Positions 6,930-16,043 of a DNA stretch of 18,719 nt are shown one piece after another. The DNA is taken from NCBI GenBank assembly GCA_947176285.1, contig CAMWQF010000019.1, positions 1-18,719 on the forward strand. Direction: 5' to 3'. Under the pieces are notes generated by a model. The model did no database searches, was not told where the DNA came from, and worked only from the letters and a program-made list of their open reading frames with translations. The DNA is from an uncultured Porphyromonadaceae bacterium. Lineage in GTDB: Bacteria > Bacteroidota > Bacteroidia > Bacteroidales > Muribaculaceae. The translations under genes were made by a program, and so were the position numbers. How positions within the stretch are numbered: the stretch's first letter is position 1; each line of letters starts with the position of its first letter.

Positions 6930-8618
6930 ATGATCATGAAAAAGACTTTAGTTTATGTATCATTGGGAGCTATGGTACTCGCAATGGGTTCCTGCTCTAA
7001 AAAGGTGAGTGACTTCGCATCAGAGTATTTCACCACCAATCCTACTCCGCTTGAGACAGTAGGCGAAACAGTTCCGGCGACAATTTCCGGTACAGTACCG
7101 GCAAAGTTCATGCCGAAGAATGCAGTGGTAACAGTGACACCGGTACTCGTATGGGATGGTGGCGAGGCAAGCAGTTCTCAGGTAACATTCCAGGGTGAGA
7201 ATGCACGTGCCAACGGCCAGGTGATCTCTTACAGCAACGGCGGTCCTGTGACTATCCCATTCAATGTGAAGTATCAGCCGGAGATGGCAAACAGCGACCT
7301 TTATCTTGACTTCAAGGTGAATCAGGGAGGCAACGACTATGTTCTTCCTCGCGTGAAAGTTGGCTATGGTGTGATTGCTACTTCTACTCTCACAGATGTG
7401 GCAGTGCTTGAGCCGGCTCCTGCAACCAGCAACTTTGAGAGAATCATCAAAGAGCAATACAGCGCAGAAATCAAGTTCCTCATCAACCAAGCTAATATCC
7501 GCGCAAATCAGGTAGACGCAAAGGATTATATTGACTTCAATAATGATCTTATCGCTTCCAACGATGCTCCTAACAGAGAAATCGCAGGCATCAACGTGCA
7601 TTCTTATGCTTCTCCTGACGGCACGATGGCTTTCAACACACAGCTTGCTGAAAAGCGTGAAGTTGCCACTGTAGACTACATGCGCAACCAGCTTAAGAAA
7701 GACAAAATCACTGAATTCGGTGAACTTACTTCTGAGTTCACTCCAGAAGACTGGGAAGGCTTCCAGCAGCTCGTAGAAAAGAGCAACATCCAGGACAAGA
7801 ACCTCATCCTCAGCGTCCTCAAGATGTATAAGGATCCGGAACAGCGCGAAAATGAGATCCGCAACATGTCGGCTGTATTCAACGAACTCGCAGAGCAGAT
7901 CCTCCCACAACTCCGTTACTCTAAGATCGTTGCTACTGTCAACGTAATCGGCAAGAGCGATGCAGAACTTCTCACTATCGTAGAATCAACTCCTAACCAG
8001 CTTACAATTGAGGAAATTCTCTATGCTGCCACACTCGTAGACGACGATGCTCGCAAGGCTGCCATCTATGCTGCTGCAACCCAGATTTTCCCCAACGATT
8101 TCCGCACATGGAATGGTCTTGGAGCAACTCAGTTCAGCCTCGGCAACTATGACGCTGCATCAAAGGCTCTTGCTCAGGCAAAGAAACTTGCTCCTAACGA
8201 CAAGTCAGTAGAATTCAACCAGGGTCTTCTTGCACTTGCCAACAACAACCTTAGCCAGGCTAAGGATCTCATCGGCGGTGCTGCCGGAGTTCCCGAGGCT
8301 GCTGCCGCACTCGGCGTGCTTTACCTCAACGAAGGTCAGGTGGCTAACGCTGTAAGCAATCTCAGCGGTGTGAAGAACAACAATACTGCTCTTGCTCAGA
8401 TTCTTTCCAAGGATTACAGCGCTGCTAAAAATACACTCGCAGCGATCCAGAATCCTAATGCCAACACTTACTATCTCGCTGCTATCGTAGGCGCACGCAC
8501 CAACAACGAGAACATGGTGTTGACTAACCTCCGCGAGGCTATCAAACTTGACAACAGCTTGCTCGCTAAGGCTCAGAAAGACCTCGAATTTGCAAGCTAC
8601 AATCTTGGCGGTCTCTAA
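6930..8618 (+). CDS. OmpA-like and TPR domain outer-membrane lipoprotein
   Basis: A predicted envelope lipoprotein of 562 residues. The second Met (6936, giving MKKTLVYV) is at least as likely a start as 6930; numbering here is from 6930. A signal peptide ends in the lipobox MGSC with the lipidated Cys at 22. Residues 45-150 look like a beta-rich domain of unknown type. Residues 180-255 resemble an OmpA C-terminal peptidoglycan-binding domain, with VHSYASPDG (223-231) and NTQLAEKREVATV (236-248). The canonical binding Arg is present (Arg243), but the position of the canonical Asp is Ser228, the 'ASP-D/E-G' form that I recall from Bacteroidetes proteins. TPR-like helical repeats fill residues 390-560. 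A strong bias to C-ending codons (CGC, AAC, CTC, ATC) fits high expression. It is monocistronic, with a good promoter upstream and a strong hairpin downstream. A structural or scaffolding envelope role is inferred. Confidence 0.8.
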   Translation: MIMKKTLVYVSLGAMVLAMGSCSKKVSDFASEYFTTNPTPLETVGETVPATISGTVPAKFMPKNAVVTVTPVLVWDGGEASSSQVTFQGENARANGQVISYSNGGPVTIPFNVKYQPEMANSDLYLDFKVNQGGNDYVLPRVKVGYGVIATSTLTDVAVLEPAPATSNFERIIKEQYSAEIKFLINQANIRANQVDAKDYIDFNNDLIASNDAPNREIAGINVHSYASPDGTMAFNTQLAEKREVATVDYMRNQLKKDKITEFGELTSEFTPEDWEGFQQLVEKSNIQDKNLILSVLKMYKDPEQRENEIRNMSAVFNELAEQILPQLRYSKIVATVNVIGKSDAELLTIVESTPNQLTIEEILYAATLVDDDARKAAIYAAATQIFPNDFRTWNGLGATQFSLGNYDAASKALAQAKKLAPNDKSVEFNQGLLALANNNLSQAKDLIGGAAGVPEAAAALGVLYLNEGQVANAVSNLSGVKNNNTALAQILSKDYSAAKNTLAAIQNPNANTYYLAAIVGARTNNENMVLTNLREAIKLDNSLLAKAQKDLEFASYNLGGL

Positions 8619-8679
8619 TCAAAAGGATATTGTGACGTCAATGTCAATAATTGGCGCATGATGATATAATCCTACCTAA

Positions 8680-8709
8680 AGGGCGTGGGCTGTGAAAGGC
8701 TCACGCCCT
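8680..8709. terminator. Strong GC-rich hairpin between the lipoprotein gene and nadB
   Basis: An 11-bp stem with one G-U pair (AGGGCGTGGGC against GCTCACGCCCT) encloses an 8-nt loop. It lies 62 bp after the lipoprotein stop and 21 bp before nadB. There is no T-run on either side, so it is not a classical intrinsic terminator. It could protect the 3' end of an abundant mRNA, stall polymerase, or act as a leader element for nadB. Confidence 0.5.
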
Positions 8710-8729
8710 ACCAATAAACTTAACTTGAA

Positions 8730-10325
8730 ATGGTCTATAAATACGATTATCTCGTGATCGGCTCCGGTGTAGCCGGCATGAGTTTTGCCCTTAAAGTGGC
8801 ATCTCCAAGTCATAGGGTGGCAATAATCTGCAAGGCTACACTTGAAGAAGCCAATACATTCTTTGCTCAGGGGGGAGTGGCAAGTGTCACAAATCTTGAA
8901 GTTGACGATTTTGACAAGCATATACATGACACTATGGTGGCAGGGGATTGGTTGTCTGACCGGAATGCAGTGGAAAAGGTGGTGAAGAATGCTCCAGAAC
9001 AGATAAAAGAATTATTGAAGTGGGGAGTTGATTTCGACAAGAAGGAGGATGGGTCGTTTGATCTTCACCGAGAGGGAGGGCATTCCGAATTCCGTATACT
9101 CCATCATGCCGACAACACCGGGGCTGCCATACAGGAATCACTTATAGAGCGTATTAAGGAGAATCCATATATCGACATATTCGACCATCATTTCGCTGTG
9201 GAAATAATCACGCAGCATCATTTGGGAAAGATAGTCACTCGCCGCACTCCCGACATTACTTGCTATGGAGCCTATGTGCTTGATGAAAACACAGAGAAAG
9301 TGGATACTTTTCTTTCAAAGATAACAGTCATGGCTACGGGCGGCGTAGGCGCTTGCTACACTACCACCACCAATCCGCTTGTAGCAACCGGTGATGGCAT
9401 AGCAATGGTATATCGTGCCAAGGGAACTGTATGCGACATGGAATTTATCCAGTTCCATCCAACGGCACTTTACCACCCCGGCGACCGTCCGAGTTTCCTT
9501 ATCACAGAGGCTATGCGAGGCTATGGCGCTGTCTTGAAGACCCTTGATGGAAAAGAGTTTATGCACAAATATGATCCAAGGCTCTCTCTTGCACCGCGCG
9601 ATATTGTGGCGCGTGCAATAGACTCTGAGATGAAACAAAATGGTACGGACCATGTATATCTTGATGTCACCCATAAGGATCCGGAGGAGACCAAGAAGCA
9701 TTTCCCCAACATCTATGAAAAATGCCTGTCATTGGGCATTGACATAACAAAAGACATGATTCCGGTAGCGCCCGCAGCCCATTACCTCTGTGGGGGTATC
9801 AAGGTAGATACTGACGGGCAGTCGAGCATCGACCGCTTGTATGCCATCGGAGAATGCTCATGCACCGGGCTTCATGGAGGCAACCGATTGGCATCTAACT
9901 CATTGATAGAGGCAGTGGTCTATGCCGATGCGGCAGCAAAGCACTCTCTTGAAAGAGTGGATGGCATCGACTTCCGCACTGATGTGCCGGAATGGAATGA
10001 CGAAGGCACAACTCATACAGAGGAGATGGTGCTCATCACACAGTCGGAAAAGGAAGTCAACCAGATTATGGGATATTATGTGGGCATAGTCAGGAGCGAC
10101 TTGCGGCTTGACCGCGCTTGGAACCGACTTGATATTTTGTATCAGGAAACAGAAAGGCTATTCAAAGAGAGCAAACCGACAAGGGCTTTGTGCGAACTGC
10201 GTAATATCATCAACATTGGCTATCTGATCATGCGACAGGCTCGTGAACGCAAGGAAAGCCGAGGACTCCATTTCACCATAGACTATCCTCATCCCGACAT
10301 CAAATCTCAAGAGCAACTCAGCTAA
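8730..10325 (+). CDS. nadB: L-aspartate oxidase
   Basis: FAD enzyme that oxidises L-aspartate to iminoaspartate, the first step of de novo NAD synthesis; its partner NadA then makes quinolinate. The 531 residues are close to the E. coli enzyme's 540. The FAD motif GSGVAGMS is at 11-18. The substrate-loop HREGGHSEFRILHH places His113, Arg114 and Glu115. LAPRDIVARAID holds Arg290, AAHYLCGGI holds His351, and IGECSCTGLHGGNRLASNSLIEA is the FAD-binding C-terminal signature. These correspond to E. coli Glu121, Arg290 and His351. Fumarate reductase flavoproteins are homologous, but this motif set fits NadB. nadA and nadC are not in the window. The S41 protease gene begins 52 bp downstream with no terminator between, so co-transcription is possible. 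The upstream gap has a strong hairpin but no clear promoter. Confidence 0.95.
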   Translation: MVYKYDYLVIGSGVAGMSFALKVASPSHRVAIICKATLEEANTFFAQGGVASVTNLEVDDFDKHIHDTMVAGDWLSDRNAVEKVVKNAPEQIKELLKWGVDFDKKEDGSFDLHREGGHSEFRILHHADNTGAAIQESLIERIKENPYIDIFDHHFAVEIITQHHLGKIVTRRTPDITCYGAYVLDENTEKVDTFLSKITVMATGGVGACYTTTTNPLVATGDGIAMVYRAKGTVCDMEFIQFHPTALYHPGDRPSFLITEAMRGYGAVLKTLDGKEFMHKYDPRLSLAPRDIVARAIDSEMKQNGTDHVYLDVTHKDPEETKKHFPNIYEKCLSLGIDITKDMIPVAPAAHYLCGGIKVDTDGQSSIDRLYAIGECSCTGLHGGNRLASNSLIEAVVYADAAAKHSLERVDGIDFRTDVPEWNDEGTTHTEEMVLITQSEKEVNQIMGYYVGIVRSDLRLDRAWNRLDILYQETERLFKESKPTRALCELRNIINIGYLIMRQARERKESRGLHFTIDYPHPDIKSQEQLS

Positions 10326-10377
10326 CTTTTTGTGTGCTAAAAACGTTTAGACACTGTTAACATTGAAACAATTCCGT

Positions 10378-12066
10378 ATGAAAAGGATCATATTGCCTCT
10401 TGTGGCACTCATATCGATATCGCTTGGTGCCTGCGCCAAGAAAAGCCATGACATGGCTCTCCAGCGCAATCTCAAGACCTTCAACTCTATGGTGAAGGTG
10501 CTTGAGGAAAACTATGTAGACTCAATCCGCATCGACGAGGCTTTTAAGGCAGCCTCCAACGCCATGCTCAACACCGTAGATCCTTATACGGAATATTATA
10601 CATCCGACGACCGCGACCAGTTGATGAAAATGACCACCGGGGAATATGCCGGCATTGGAAGTTACATCACAGAGTATGATGGCTATGTATGCATATCCCA
10701 GCCCATGGAAGGGAGTCCGGCAGCAAAGGCGGGTCTTATGCCCGGCGACAGAATTTTGAAAGTTGACACGGTAGCAACTAAGGGTGCAAAGACTGCTGAA
10801 GTCTCAAAATTGCTTAAGGGAACTCCGGGCACTGATGTTCATATTGAGGTGAATCGTCCATACGTAGCCGATTCTATATTGTCGTTCACTGTAACAAGAG
10901 AGAAAGTTACGGAAAAATCTGTGCCATATTTCGGTATGGTCACCCCTTCTACGGGATATATACGCCTGAACAGTTATATAATGAATTCGCCTCGGGAAAT
11001 ATCGACTGCTCTTGATTCACTTAATAAAAATCCCGGTTTTTCGGGCTTGATTCTTGACTTGCGCGGCAATGGAGGAGGCCTTGTGGAAAGTGCCATCGAT
11101 ATTCTTGGCAATTTCCTTCCCAAAGGCACCCAGGTGCTTCGCACAAGCGGCAACGGAAAGGAACGTGTCTACAAGACAACGCACAACCCTAAGTTCCCGG
11201 ATATGCCGATCGTAGTGCTGACCGATGGTGGCACCGCTTCTGCATCAGAGATAACGGCAGGCGCGCTTCAGGATCTTGACCGCGCGGTGCTTGTGGGAAA
11301 CCGAAGTTTCGGCAAGGGGTTGGTGCAAACTACATTCCCACTCCCTCATGATGCTTTACTGAAAGTCACAGTCTCCAAATATTATATTCCTTCCGGGCGC
11401 CTGATTCAGGCTCTTGACTATTCAAAACGGAATCCCGATGGAAGCGTGGCGCGTACGCCGGACTCTCTGACCAACGTCTACTACACCTCACGGGGGCGCG
11501 AAGTGCGCGACGGGGGAGGCCTACAACCTGACTCTGTAGTAAAGAATAACACGTATTCGGATATCCTTTACAATCTTGTGACAAAGAACAAGATATTTGA
11601 CTATGCCAATAAATACAGGGCAACTCATCCTGAGGCATTGCCGCTTGACAAATTCATAATTTCGGATGAGGACTATGCCGACTTCAAGGAATTCGTAGTA
11701 GGAAGCGGAATGAAATACGACACTTCGTTTGACGCCCTTCTTAAGGAAGTGCGCAAGCAAGCAGACGAACAAGGATATATGACAGCCGACAATGATTCAA
11801 CATTGTCAGCCCTTGAAAAATCACTCGGGAGCGATCTGGAGCGCGATTTGCAGTTTAAGAAAAAGGAAATAAAGCATTATCTTGAGGAGGAGATCGCTAC
11901 CCGCTATTATGGCGATGGCGGTCGAGTGGCTGTAGAAATCACAGATGACCCTGTAGTGGAGACTGCTATATCTATCATAGAATCTCCTGAATATAATGCT
12001 ATCCTTAAGGGATCGTCTGCCTCTGACAGCAGCCACGACAAGGCAAAAAAGGGAAAAACTAAATGA
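10378..12066 (+). CDS. S41 family C-terminal processing protease (Ctp), lipoprotein
   Basis: Envelope serine protease of the CtpA/Tsp family that trims or degrades proteins from their C-termini. The ATG at 10378 gives a clean lipoprotein signal, MKRIILPLVALISISLGAC, with Cys19 lipidated; a TTG five codons upstream in frame is a less likely start. A PDZ domain spans about residues 90-165 (GIGSYITEYDGYVCIS, SPAAKAGLMPGDRI). The catalytic core follows with LILDLRGNGGG, the nucleophile Ser288 in GGTASASE, Asp299, and Lys313 in FGKGLVQ. The Ser-Lys distance of 25 residues equals that of E. coli Tsp (Ser430/Lys455), so the dyad is intact. The C-terminal 190 residues are charged and helical. Length is 562 residues. 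The stop overlaps the mfd start by 4 bp (ATGA), which implies translational coupling. Confidence 0.92.
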   Translation: MKRIILPLVALISISLGACAKKSHDMALQRNLKTFNSMVKVLEENYVDSIRIDEAFKAASNAMLNTVDPYTEYYTSDDRDQLMKMTTGEYAGIGSYITEYDGYVCISQPMEGSPAAKAGLMPGDRILKVDTVATKGAKTAEVSKLLKGTPGTDVHIEVNRPYVADSILSFTVTREKVTEKSVPYFGMVTPSTGYIRLNSYIMNSPREISTALDSLNKNPGFSGLILDLRGNGGGLVESAIDILGNFLPKGTQVLRTSGNGKERVYKTTHNPKFPDMPIVVLTDGGTASASEITAGALQDLDRAVLVGNRSFGKGLVQTTFPLPHDALLKVTVSKYYIPSGRLIQALDYSKRNPDGSVARTPDSLTNVYYTSRGREVRDGGGLQPDSVVKNNTYSDILYNLVTKNKIFDYANKYRATHPEALPLDKFIISDEDYADFKEFVVGSGMKYDTSFDALLKEVRKQADEQGYMTADNDSTLSALEKSLGSDLERDLQFKKKEIKHYLEEEIATRYYGDGGRVAVEITDDPVVETAISIIESPEYNAILKGSSASDSSHDKAKKGKTK

Positions 12067-15000
12067 GCGCCCAGATGACTCTTAGCGAGGCTGCATCGCT
12101 TTTCGCAACCCCCGCACGTCTTGCCGCTCTGAAAAAACTGATTGGGGACAAAAAAGTGTCGAGGGCGGCTCTATGCGGCCTTAAGGGATCGGCTGCCGCA
12201 GTATTGCTCGGGAAATCATCCGACACGAAACATCCTAAGGTTATAGTGGCAGATGATGCGGATTCTGCCGGATATTTATATCATGATCTGTCTCGAGTAG
12301 CCGAATGCGAGGTAGCATTTTTCCCATCCGGCTACAAGCGCCATATCAAATACGGGCGTATAGACGCTCCTCAGCAGATCTTGCGTGCAGAAGCACTCGA
12401 TGGGTGGCAGACGGGAAAAGTCGGTTGGATTGTGACCTATCCCGAAGCACTTGCCGAAAGGGTTCCTCTAAGAGCTGAACTTGAGAAAAACACTCTGAAA
12501 CTGACCACCGCTAAGCAAGCGGATATCGGGAAGGTGGAAGACCGGCTTCTCGAATTGGGATTCCGTCAGGTGGACTATGTCTACGAACCGGGCCAATTTG
12601 CCCGCAGAGGCTCGATTCTCGACGTTTTCTCCTATTCCAACGAACTTCCCTACCGCATTGACTTTTTCGACGATGAAATAGACTCCATACGCACATTCAA
12701 TGTCGAGACCCAACTCTCAGAGCAGCGTTTGGGGGAAGTTTCTATCGTAGCCGCTTCCGCTGCAGAAGGAAACAGTGAGCATGGGGTGTCTTTGCTTGAA
12801 TTTATTGGCGATGAAGTGCCGCTTTTTGTTGCCGATTCATCGGCTTTGGTAGCAACAGTTCGCGACATTGCCTCACAGGAATATTCCGAATCGGCAGCCA
12901 TTGCTGAAGAGGGGGATCCGGAAGCGATGAAAAAAGTGGTGGATGCCGAAGATTTTGCAAAGAGACTGGAAAAATTCAGGATATTTGAGTTTGGAATGAC
13001 ACTTACTCCTTCGGGAAAGGAAGCAGTCATGGAATTCAATACCTCTCCGCAGGCACTTTACCATAAAAACTTCGATATTATCTCCGAATCGTTCACACAA
13101 ATGCTTGCAGATGGCTACCGTCTGCTAATTCTCAGCGATTCTGCTTATCAGGGAGAGCGTCTGAAGGAGATTTTTGCAGATCGGGGTGAGCATATAACAT
13201 TTACTTCTGTTTCTCAGACCATTCATGCCGGATTCGTAGATCATGAGTCAAAGGTGTGCTTCTTCACCGACCATCAGATATTCGACCGATTTCATAAATA
13301 CAGCCTCAAATCAGACAAGGCTCGTAGCGGCAAACTTGCTTTGTCGCTTAAGGAGTTGAATCAGATAGAGGTAGGGGATTATATAGTCCATATTGATCAT
13401 GGCATTGGGAAGTTTGCCGGTCTTATCAAGACAGACACCAACGGGAGTCCGCAGGAGATGATCAAACTCCTGTATCAGAACGATGACATGATACTCGTGT
13501 CGATCCATTCGCTCCATAAACTGTCGAAATACCGCGGCAAGGAGGGTGTGCCGCCAAAGATCAACAAACTTGGCTCCGGGGCTTGGAATCGAATCAAGGA
13601 CCGCACGAAGAGCAAGATGAAGGATATTGCCCGCGACCTTATCAAACTCTATGCTGCGCGACGTGAGGAAAAAGGGTATGCATATTCACCCGATTCTTAT
13701 CTGCAGCATGAATTGGAGGCAAGTTTCATCTATGAAGATACCCCCGATCAACTCAAGGCTACCCAGGCAATAAAGGCTGACATGGAGAGTCCTCGTCCGA
13801 TGGATCGCTTAGTGTGCGGCGATGTTGGATTTGGAAAGACAGAAATTGCCATCAGAGCAGCCTTCAAGGCAGCCACTGATTCAAAGCAGACAGCGGTCCT
13901 TGTGCCCACAACGGTGCTGGCGATGCAGCATTACCGCACATTCTCTCAAAGACTTAAAGACCTCCCGGTGAGAGTTGAATTTATATCAAGGGCTAAAAAA
14001 CCGAAAGAGGTGAAGCAGATTCTTGCTGATCTCGAAGCAGGAAAGATAGATATTCTCATAGGCACTCATAAGCTTATAGGGAAAGGGGTAAAGTTCAAGG
14101 ATCTCGGATTGCTTATTGTGGATGAAGAACAGAAATTCGGTGTGGCTGTCAAGGAGAAATTGAAGCAGATGAAGGTGAATGTAGATACCTTGACCATGAG
14201 TGCCACTCCAATTCCGAGAACTTTGCAGTTCTCTCTGATGGGTGCCAGGGATCTGAGTTCTCTGAATACTCCACCGGCAAACCGCCATCCGGTAGTCACC
14301 ACAGTGGCGACACTTGATGATGAAATGGTGAAGGAAGCGGTAAATTTTGAACTTTCACGCAATGGGCAGCTGTTTGTGATTTCCAACCGCATCGAAAACC
14401 TGAATATGCTGGAGAATATGCTGAATCGTCTGGTGCCTGATGCCAGGGTGATAAAGGCACATGGACAGATGCCTCCGGAGAAACTTGAAAAGGCTATCCT
14501 TGACTTTGCGGCGCACGACTACGACATATTGCTTTCTACGACCATCGTTGAGAATGGCGTCGACATGCCTAATGTGAATACCATCATAGTCAACAATGCT
14601 CATCATTTCGGTCTTTCAGAACTGCATCAGTTGCGCGGGCGTGTCGGAAGAAGCGACCGCAAGGCATTCTGCTATTTCATGGTGCCGCCGGGTGCTCCTC
14701 TTACTCCTGTGGCTCGTCGCCGTCTTCAGGCTATCGAAAGTTTCAGCGACCTTGGAAGCGGCATACATATAGCGATGCAGGACCTTGACATCAGAGGAGC
14801 CGGCAATCTGCTGGGCGCTGAGCAGTCGGGGTTCATTGCCGACTTGGGATATGAGACATATCAGAAGATATTGAAGGAATCAGTCCTCGAACTGAAAACG
14901 GAAGAGTTTGCCGACACTTTTGCTGAGACTACGAAGCCGGGAGAAGAGGAGTTTGTGGCAGACTGCGCCATAGAGAGCGACCTTGAGTTGAGGTTGCCGC

Positions 15001-15419
15001 CATCTTACGTGCCACAGGAGAGTGAGCGAATCTCCCTTTATCAGCAGCTTGACAATATGGAGAATGAGGAGCAGATAGAGGAATTCCGGGCGCAGCTTAA
15101 GGACCGTTTTGGTGCTATCCCTGCCACAACGGAAGAACTCATCAAGGTTGTGCCTCTCAGGATGGCTGCGAAACGCCTTGGAATCGAGCGTCTGACGCTT
15201 AAGGGTGGCAAGATGTATATTTACTTTGTCGGAGAAGAAAACGCGGCGTATTATGCCTCTACGGCGTTCGGGCGTCTTCTGTCATGGCTTCAGCTCGATC
15301 CGAAGCGCACGAAGTTGCGCGACATCAACGGCAAGCGTTCCTTCCTAATAACCGAAGTGCCAACAGTCTCCGAAGCCCTCTCGATACTCGAGACCATACG
15401 CACCCTGCAGCCGTTATGA
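12063..15419 (+). CDS. mfd: Transcription-repair coupling factor Mfd
   Basis: ATP-driven translocase that removes RNA polymerase stalled at DNA lesions and recruits UvrA for excision repair. The 1118 residues are near the family's usual 1100-1200. The N-terminal UvrB-homology module lacks a Walker A motif, as expected, and shows KYGRIDAPQQILRAEAL. The RNA-polymerase-interacting (CarD-like) domain begins near residue 430 with EVGDYIVHIDHGIGKFAGL. The RecG-like motor has Walker A GDVGFGKT (586-593), Walker B DEEQ (687-690) and motif VI LRGRVGRS near 857-864. The C-terminal TRCF domain runs from about 970 to 1070. The start ATG overlaps the protease stop. UvrC, from the same repair pathway, is encoded about 7 kb upstream. 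No clear terminator follows; there is a T-run at 15453-15459 but no convincing stem. Confidence 0.97.
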   Translation: MSAQMTLSEAASLFATPARLAALKKLIGDKKVSRAALCGLKGSAAAVLLGKSSDTKHPKVIVADDADSAGYLYHDLSRVAECEVAFFPSGYKRHIKYGRIDAPQQILRAEALDGWQTGKVGWIVTYPEALAERVPLRAELEKNTLKLTTAKQADIGKVEDRLLELGFRQVDYVYEPGQFARRGSILDVFSYSNELPYRIDFFDDEIDSIRTFNVETQLSEQRLGEVSIVAASAAEGNSEHGVSLLEFIGDEVPLFVADSSALVATVRDIASQEYSESAAIAEEGDPEAMKKVVDAEDFAKRLEKFRIFEFGMTLTPSGKEAVMEFNTSPQALYHKNFDIISESFTQMLADGYRLLILSDSAYQGERLKEIFADRGEHITFTSVSQTIHAGFVDHESKVCFFTDHQIFDRFHKYSLKSDKARSGKLALSLKELNQIEVGDYIVHIDHGIGKFAGLIKTDTNGSPQEMIKLLYQNDDMILVSIHSLHKLSKYRGKEGVPPKINKLGSGAWNRIKDRTKSKMKDIARDLIKLYAARREEKGYAYSPDSYLQHELEASFIYEDTPDQLKATQAIKADMESPRPMDRLVCGDVGFGKTEIAIRAAFKAATDSKQTAVLVPTTVLAMQHYRTFSQRLKDLPVRVEFISRAKKPKEVKQILADLEAGKIDILIGTHKLIGKGVKFKDLGLLIVDEEQKFGVAVKEKLKQMKVNVDTLTMSATPIPRTLQFSLMGARDLSSLNTPPANRHPVVTTVATLDDEMVKEAVNFELSRNGQLFVISNRIENLNMLENMLNRLVPDARVIKAHGQMPPEKLEKAILDFAAHDYDILLSTTIVENGVDMPNVNTIIVNNAHHFGLSELHQLRGRVGRSDRKAFCYFMVPPGAPLTPVARRRLQAIESFSDLGSGIHIAMQDLDIRGAGNLLGAEQSGFIADLGYETYQKILKESVLELKTEEFADTFAETTKPGEEEFVADCAIESDLELRLPPSYVPQESERISLYQQLDNMENEEQIEEFRAQLKDRFGAIPATTEELIKVVPLRMAAKRLGIERLTLKGGKMYIYFVGEENAAYYASTAFGRLLSWLQLDPKRTKLRDINGKRSFLITEVPTVSEALSILETIRTLQPL

Positions 15420-15470
15420 TTTAGCAAATCCGGCAGATAGGAATTCTTCGACTTTTTTTCATCTGTTATT

Positions 15471-15502
15471 TTTGTTTTTACGTTAGAAACATGTTATATT
15501 TG
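15471..15502 (+). promoter_or_regulatory. Near-consensus Bacteroidetes promoter for the DUF4160 operon
   Basis: TTTG at 15471-15474, a 20-bp spacer, and TATATTTG at 15495-15502 match the TTTG/TAnnTTTG consensus at every defined base. The predicted start near 15509 leaves a leader of only about 10 nt before the ATG at 15519, with no Shine-Dalgarno. It marks a new transcription unit after mfd. Confidence 0.75.
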
Positions 15503-15518
15503 CAGAAAAAACATAACG

Positions 15519-15776
15519 ATGCCTGAAATTTGCAGATTCTATGGAATAATACTTTCCCTTTATTGGAGAGACCATAATCCTCCTCATATCCATTTTACGT
15601 ATGGAGATTATGAATGCAGTATATCAGTAATAGACAGAGTGGTGGATGGAAAAGCACCTGCTAAAGTTATACTTAAGGTAAATCAATGGATTGACCAGCA
15701 TGAGGAAGAGATTCTCTCTTTGTGGGAAAAGGCGCAGCGAGGTGAGAAAATAGGAAAGATTGAACCGTTGAAGTAA
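15519..15776 (+). CDS. DUF4160 domain protein
   Basis: An 85-residue cytoplasmic protein that fits the DUF4160 family (PF13711). The signature is a start like MPEICRFYGIILSLYWRDHNPPHIHFTYGDYE, and the N..PPHIH segment is diagnostic. The C-terminal half is a charged helix (LKVNQWIDQHEEEILSLWEKAQ). The family has no settled biochemical function. It is very often encoded beside DUF2442, as here, and the pair has been proposed to behave like a toxin-antitoxin module. The DUF2442 gene starts 10 bp downstream. A strong promoter lies just upstream, so translation starts almost at the 5' end of the mRNA. Family assignment is good; function is unknown. Confidence 0.85.
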   Translation: MPEICRFYGIILSLYWRDHNPPHIHFTYGDYECSISVIDRVVDGKAPAKVILKVNQWIDQHEEEILSLWEKAQRGEKIGKIEPLK

Positions 15777-15786
15777 TTAATATGCC

Positions 15787-16026
15787 ATGTTAAAAGTAAA
15801 AGATGTAGATTATTGCGGAGACTATGTGCTGGAACTTCTATTTAGTGACGGAGAGAGAAAAACCGTAGACCTCTTTCCATTTTTGGAAGGTGAAGTTTTC
15901 GGTGAATTGCGGGATCATGATAAATTCATCCAGTTTGGATTGACACGAGTCACTATTGAATGGGCCAACGGAGCAGACTTTGCCCCAGAATTTTTATATG
16001 AAATCGGCAGGCCTGTCGCATGCTGA
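15787..16026 (+). CDS. DUF2442 domain protein
   Basis: A 79-residue protein that fits the DUF2442 family (PF10387), with an N-terminal LKVKDVDYCGDYVLELLFSDGE strand pattern, a TVDLFPFL segment and a C-terminal TIEWANGADFAPEFLYE block. The W-x-NGADFAPE motif is typical. It is the usual partner of DUF4160 and follows it by 10 bp. Some members are annotated as antitoxin-like, but this protein has no visible DNA-binding motif. The membrane-HTH gene starts 17 bp after its stop, so all three genes are probably one operon. Family assignment is good; function is unknown. Confidence 0.85.
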   Translation: MLKVKDVDYCGDYVLELLFSDGERKTVDLFPFLEGEVFGELRDHDKFIQFGLTRVTIEWANGADFAPEFLYEIGRPVAC

Positions 16027-16043
16027 CGATATAAAACATAGCG

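Noticed and set aside
8631..8638. TGACGTCA palindrome between the lipoprotein gene and nadB
   Set aside because: It is only 8 bp and has no known bacterial regulator match here; it is likely chance.
10329..10365. Possible promoter before the S41 protease (TTTG and TAACATTG)
   Set aside because: The -7 box has a mismatch and the 25-bp spacing is too long for the Bacteroidetes consensus; co-transcription with nadB is simpler.
10363..10377. TTG start for the S41 protease
   Set aside because: The ATG at 10378 gives a standard lipoprotein signal peptide; the upstream codons add nothing recognisable.
15434..15465. Possible terminator after mfd (CAGAT...ATCTG around a T-run)
   Set aside because: The stem is only 5 bp with a 22-nt loop, and the T-run lies inside the loop instead of after the stem.
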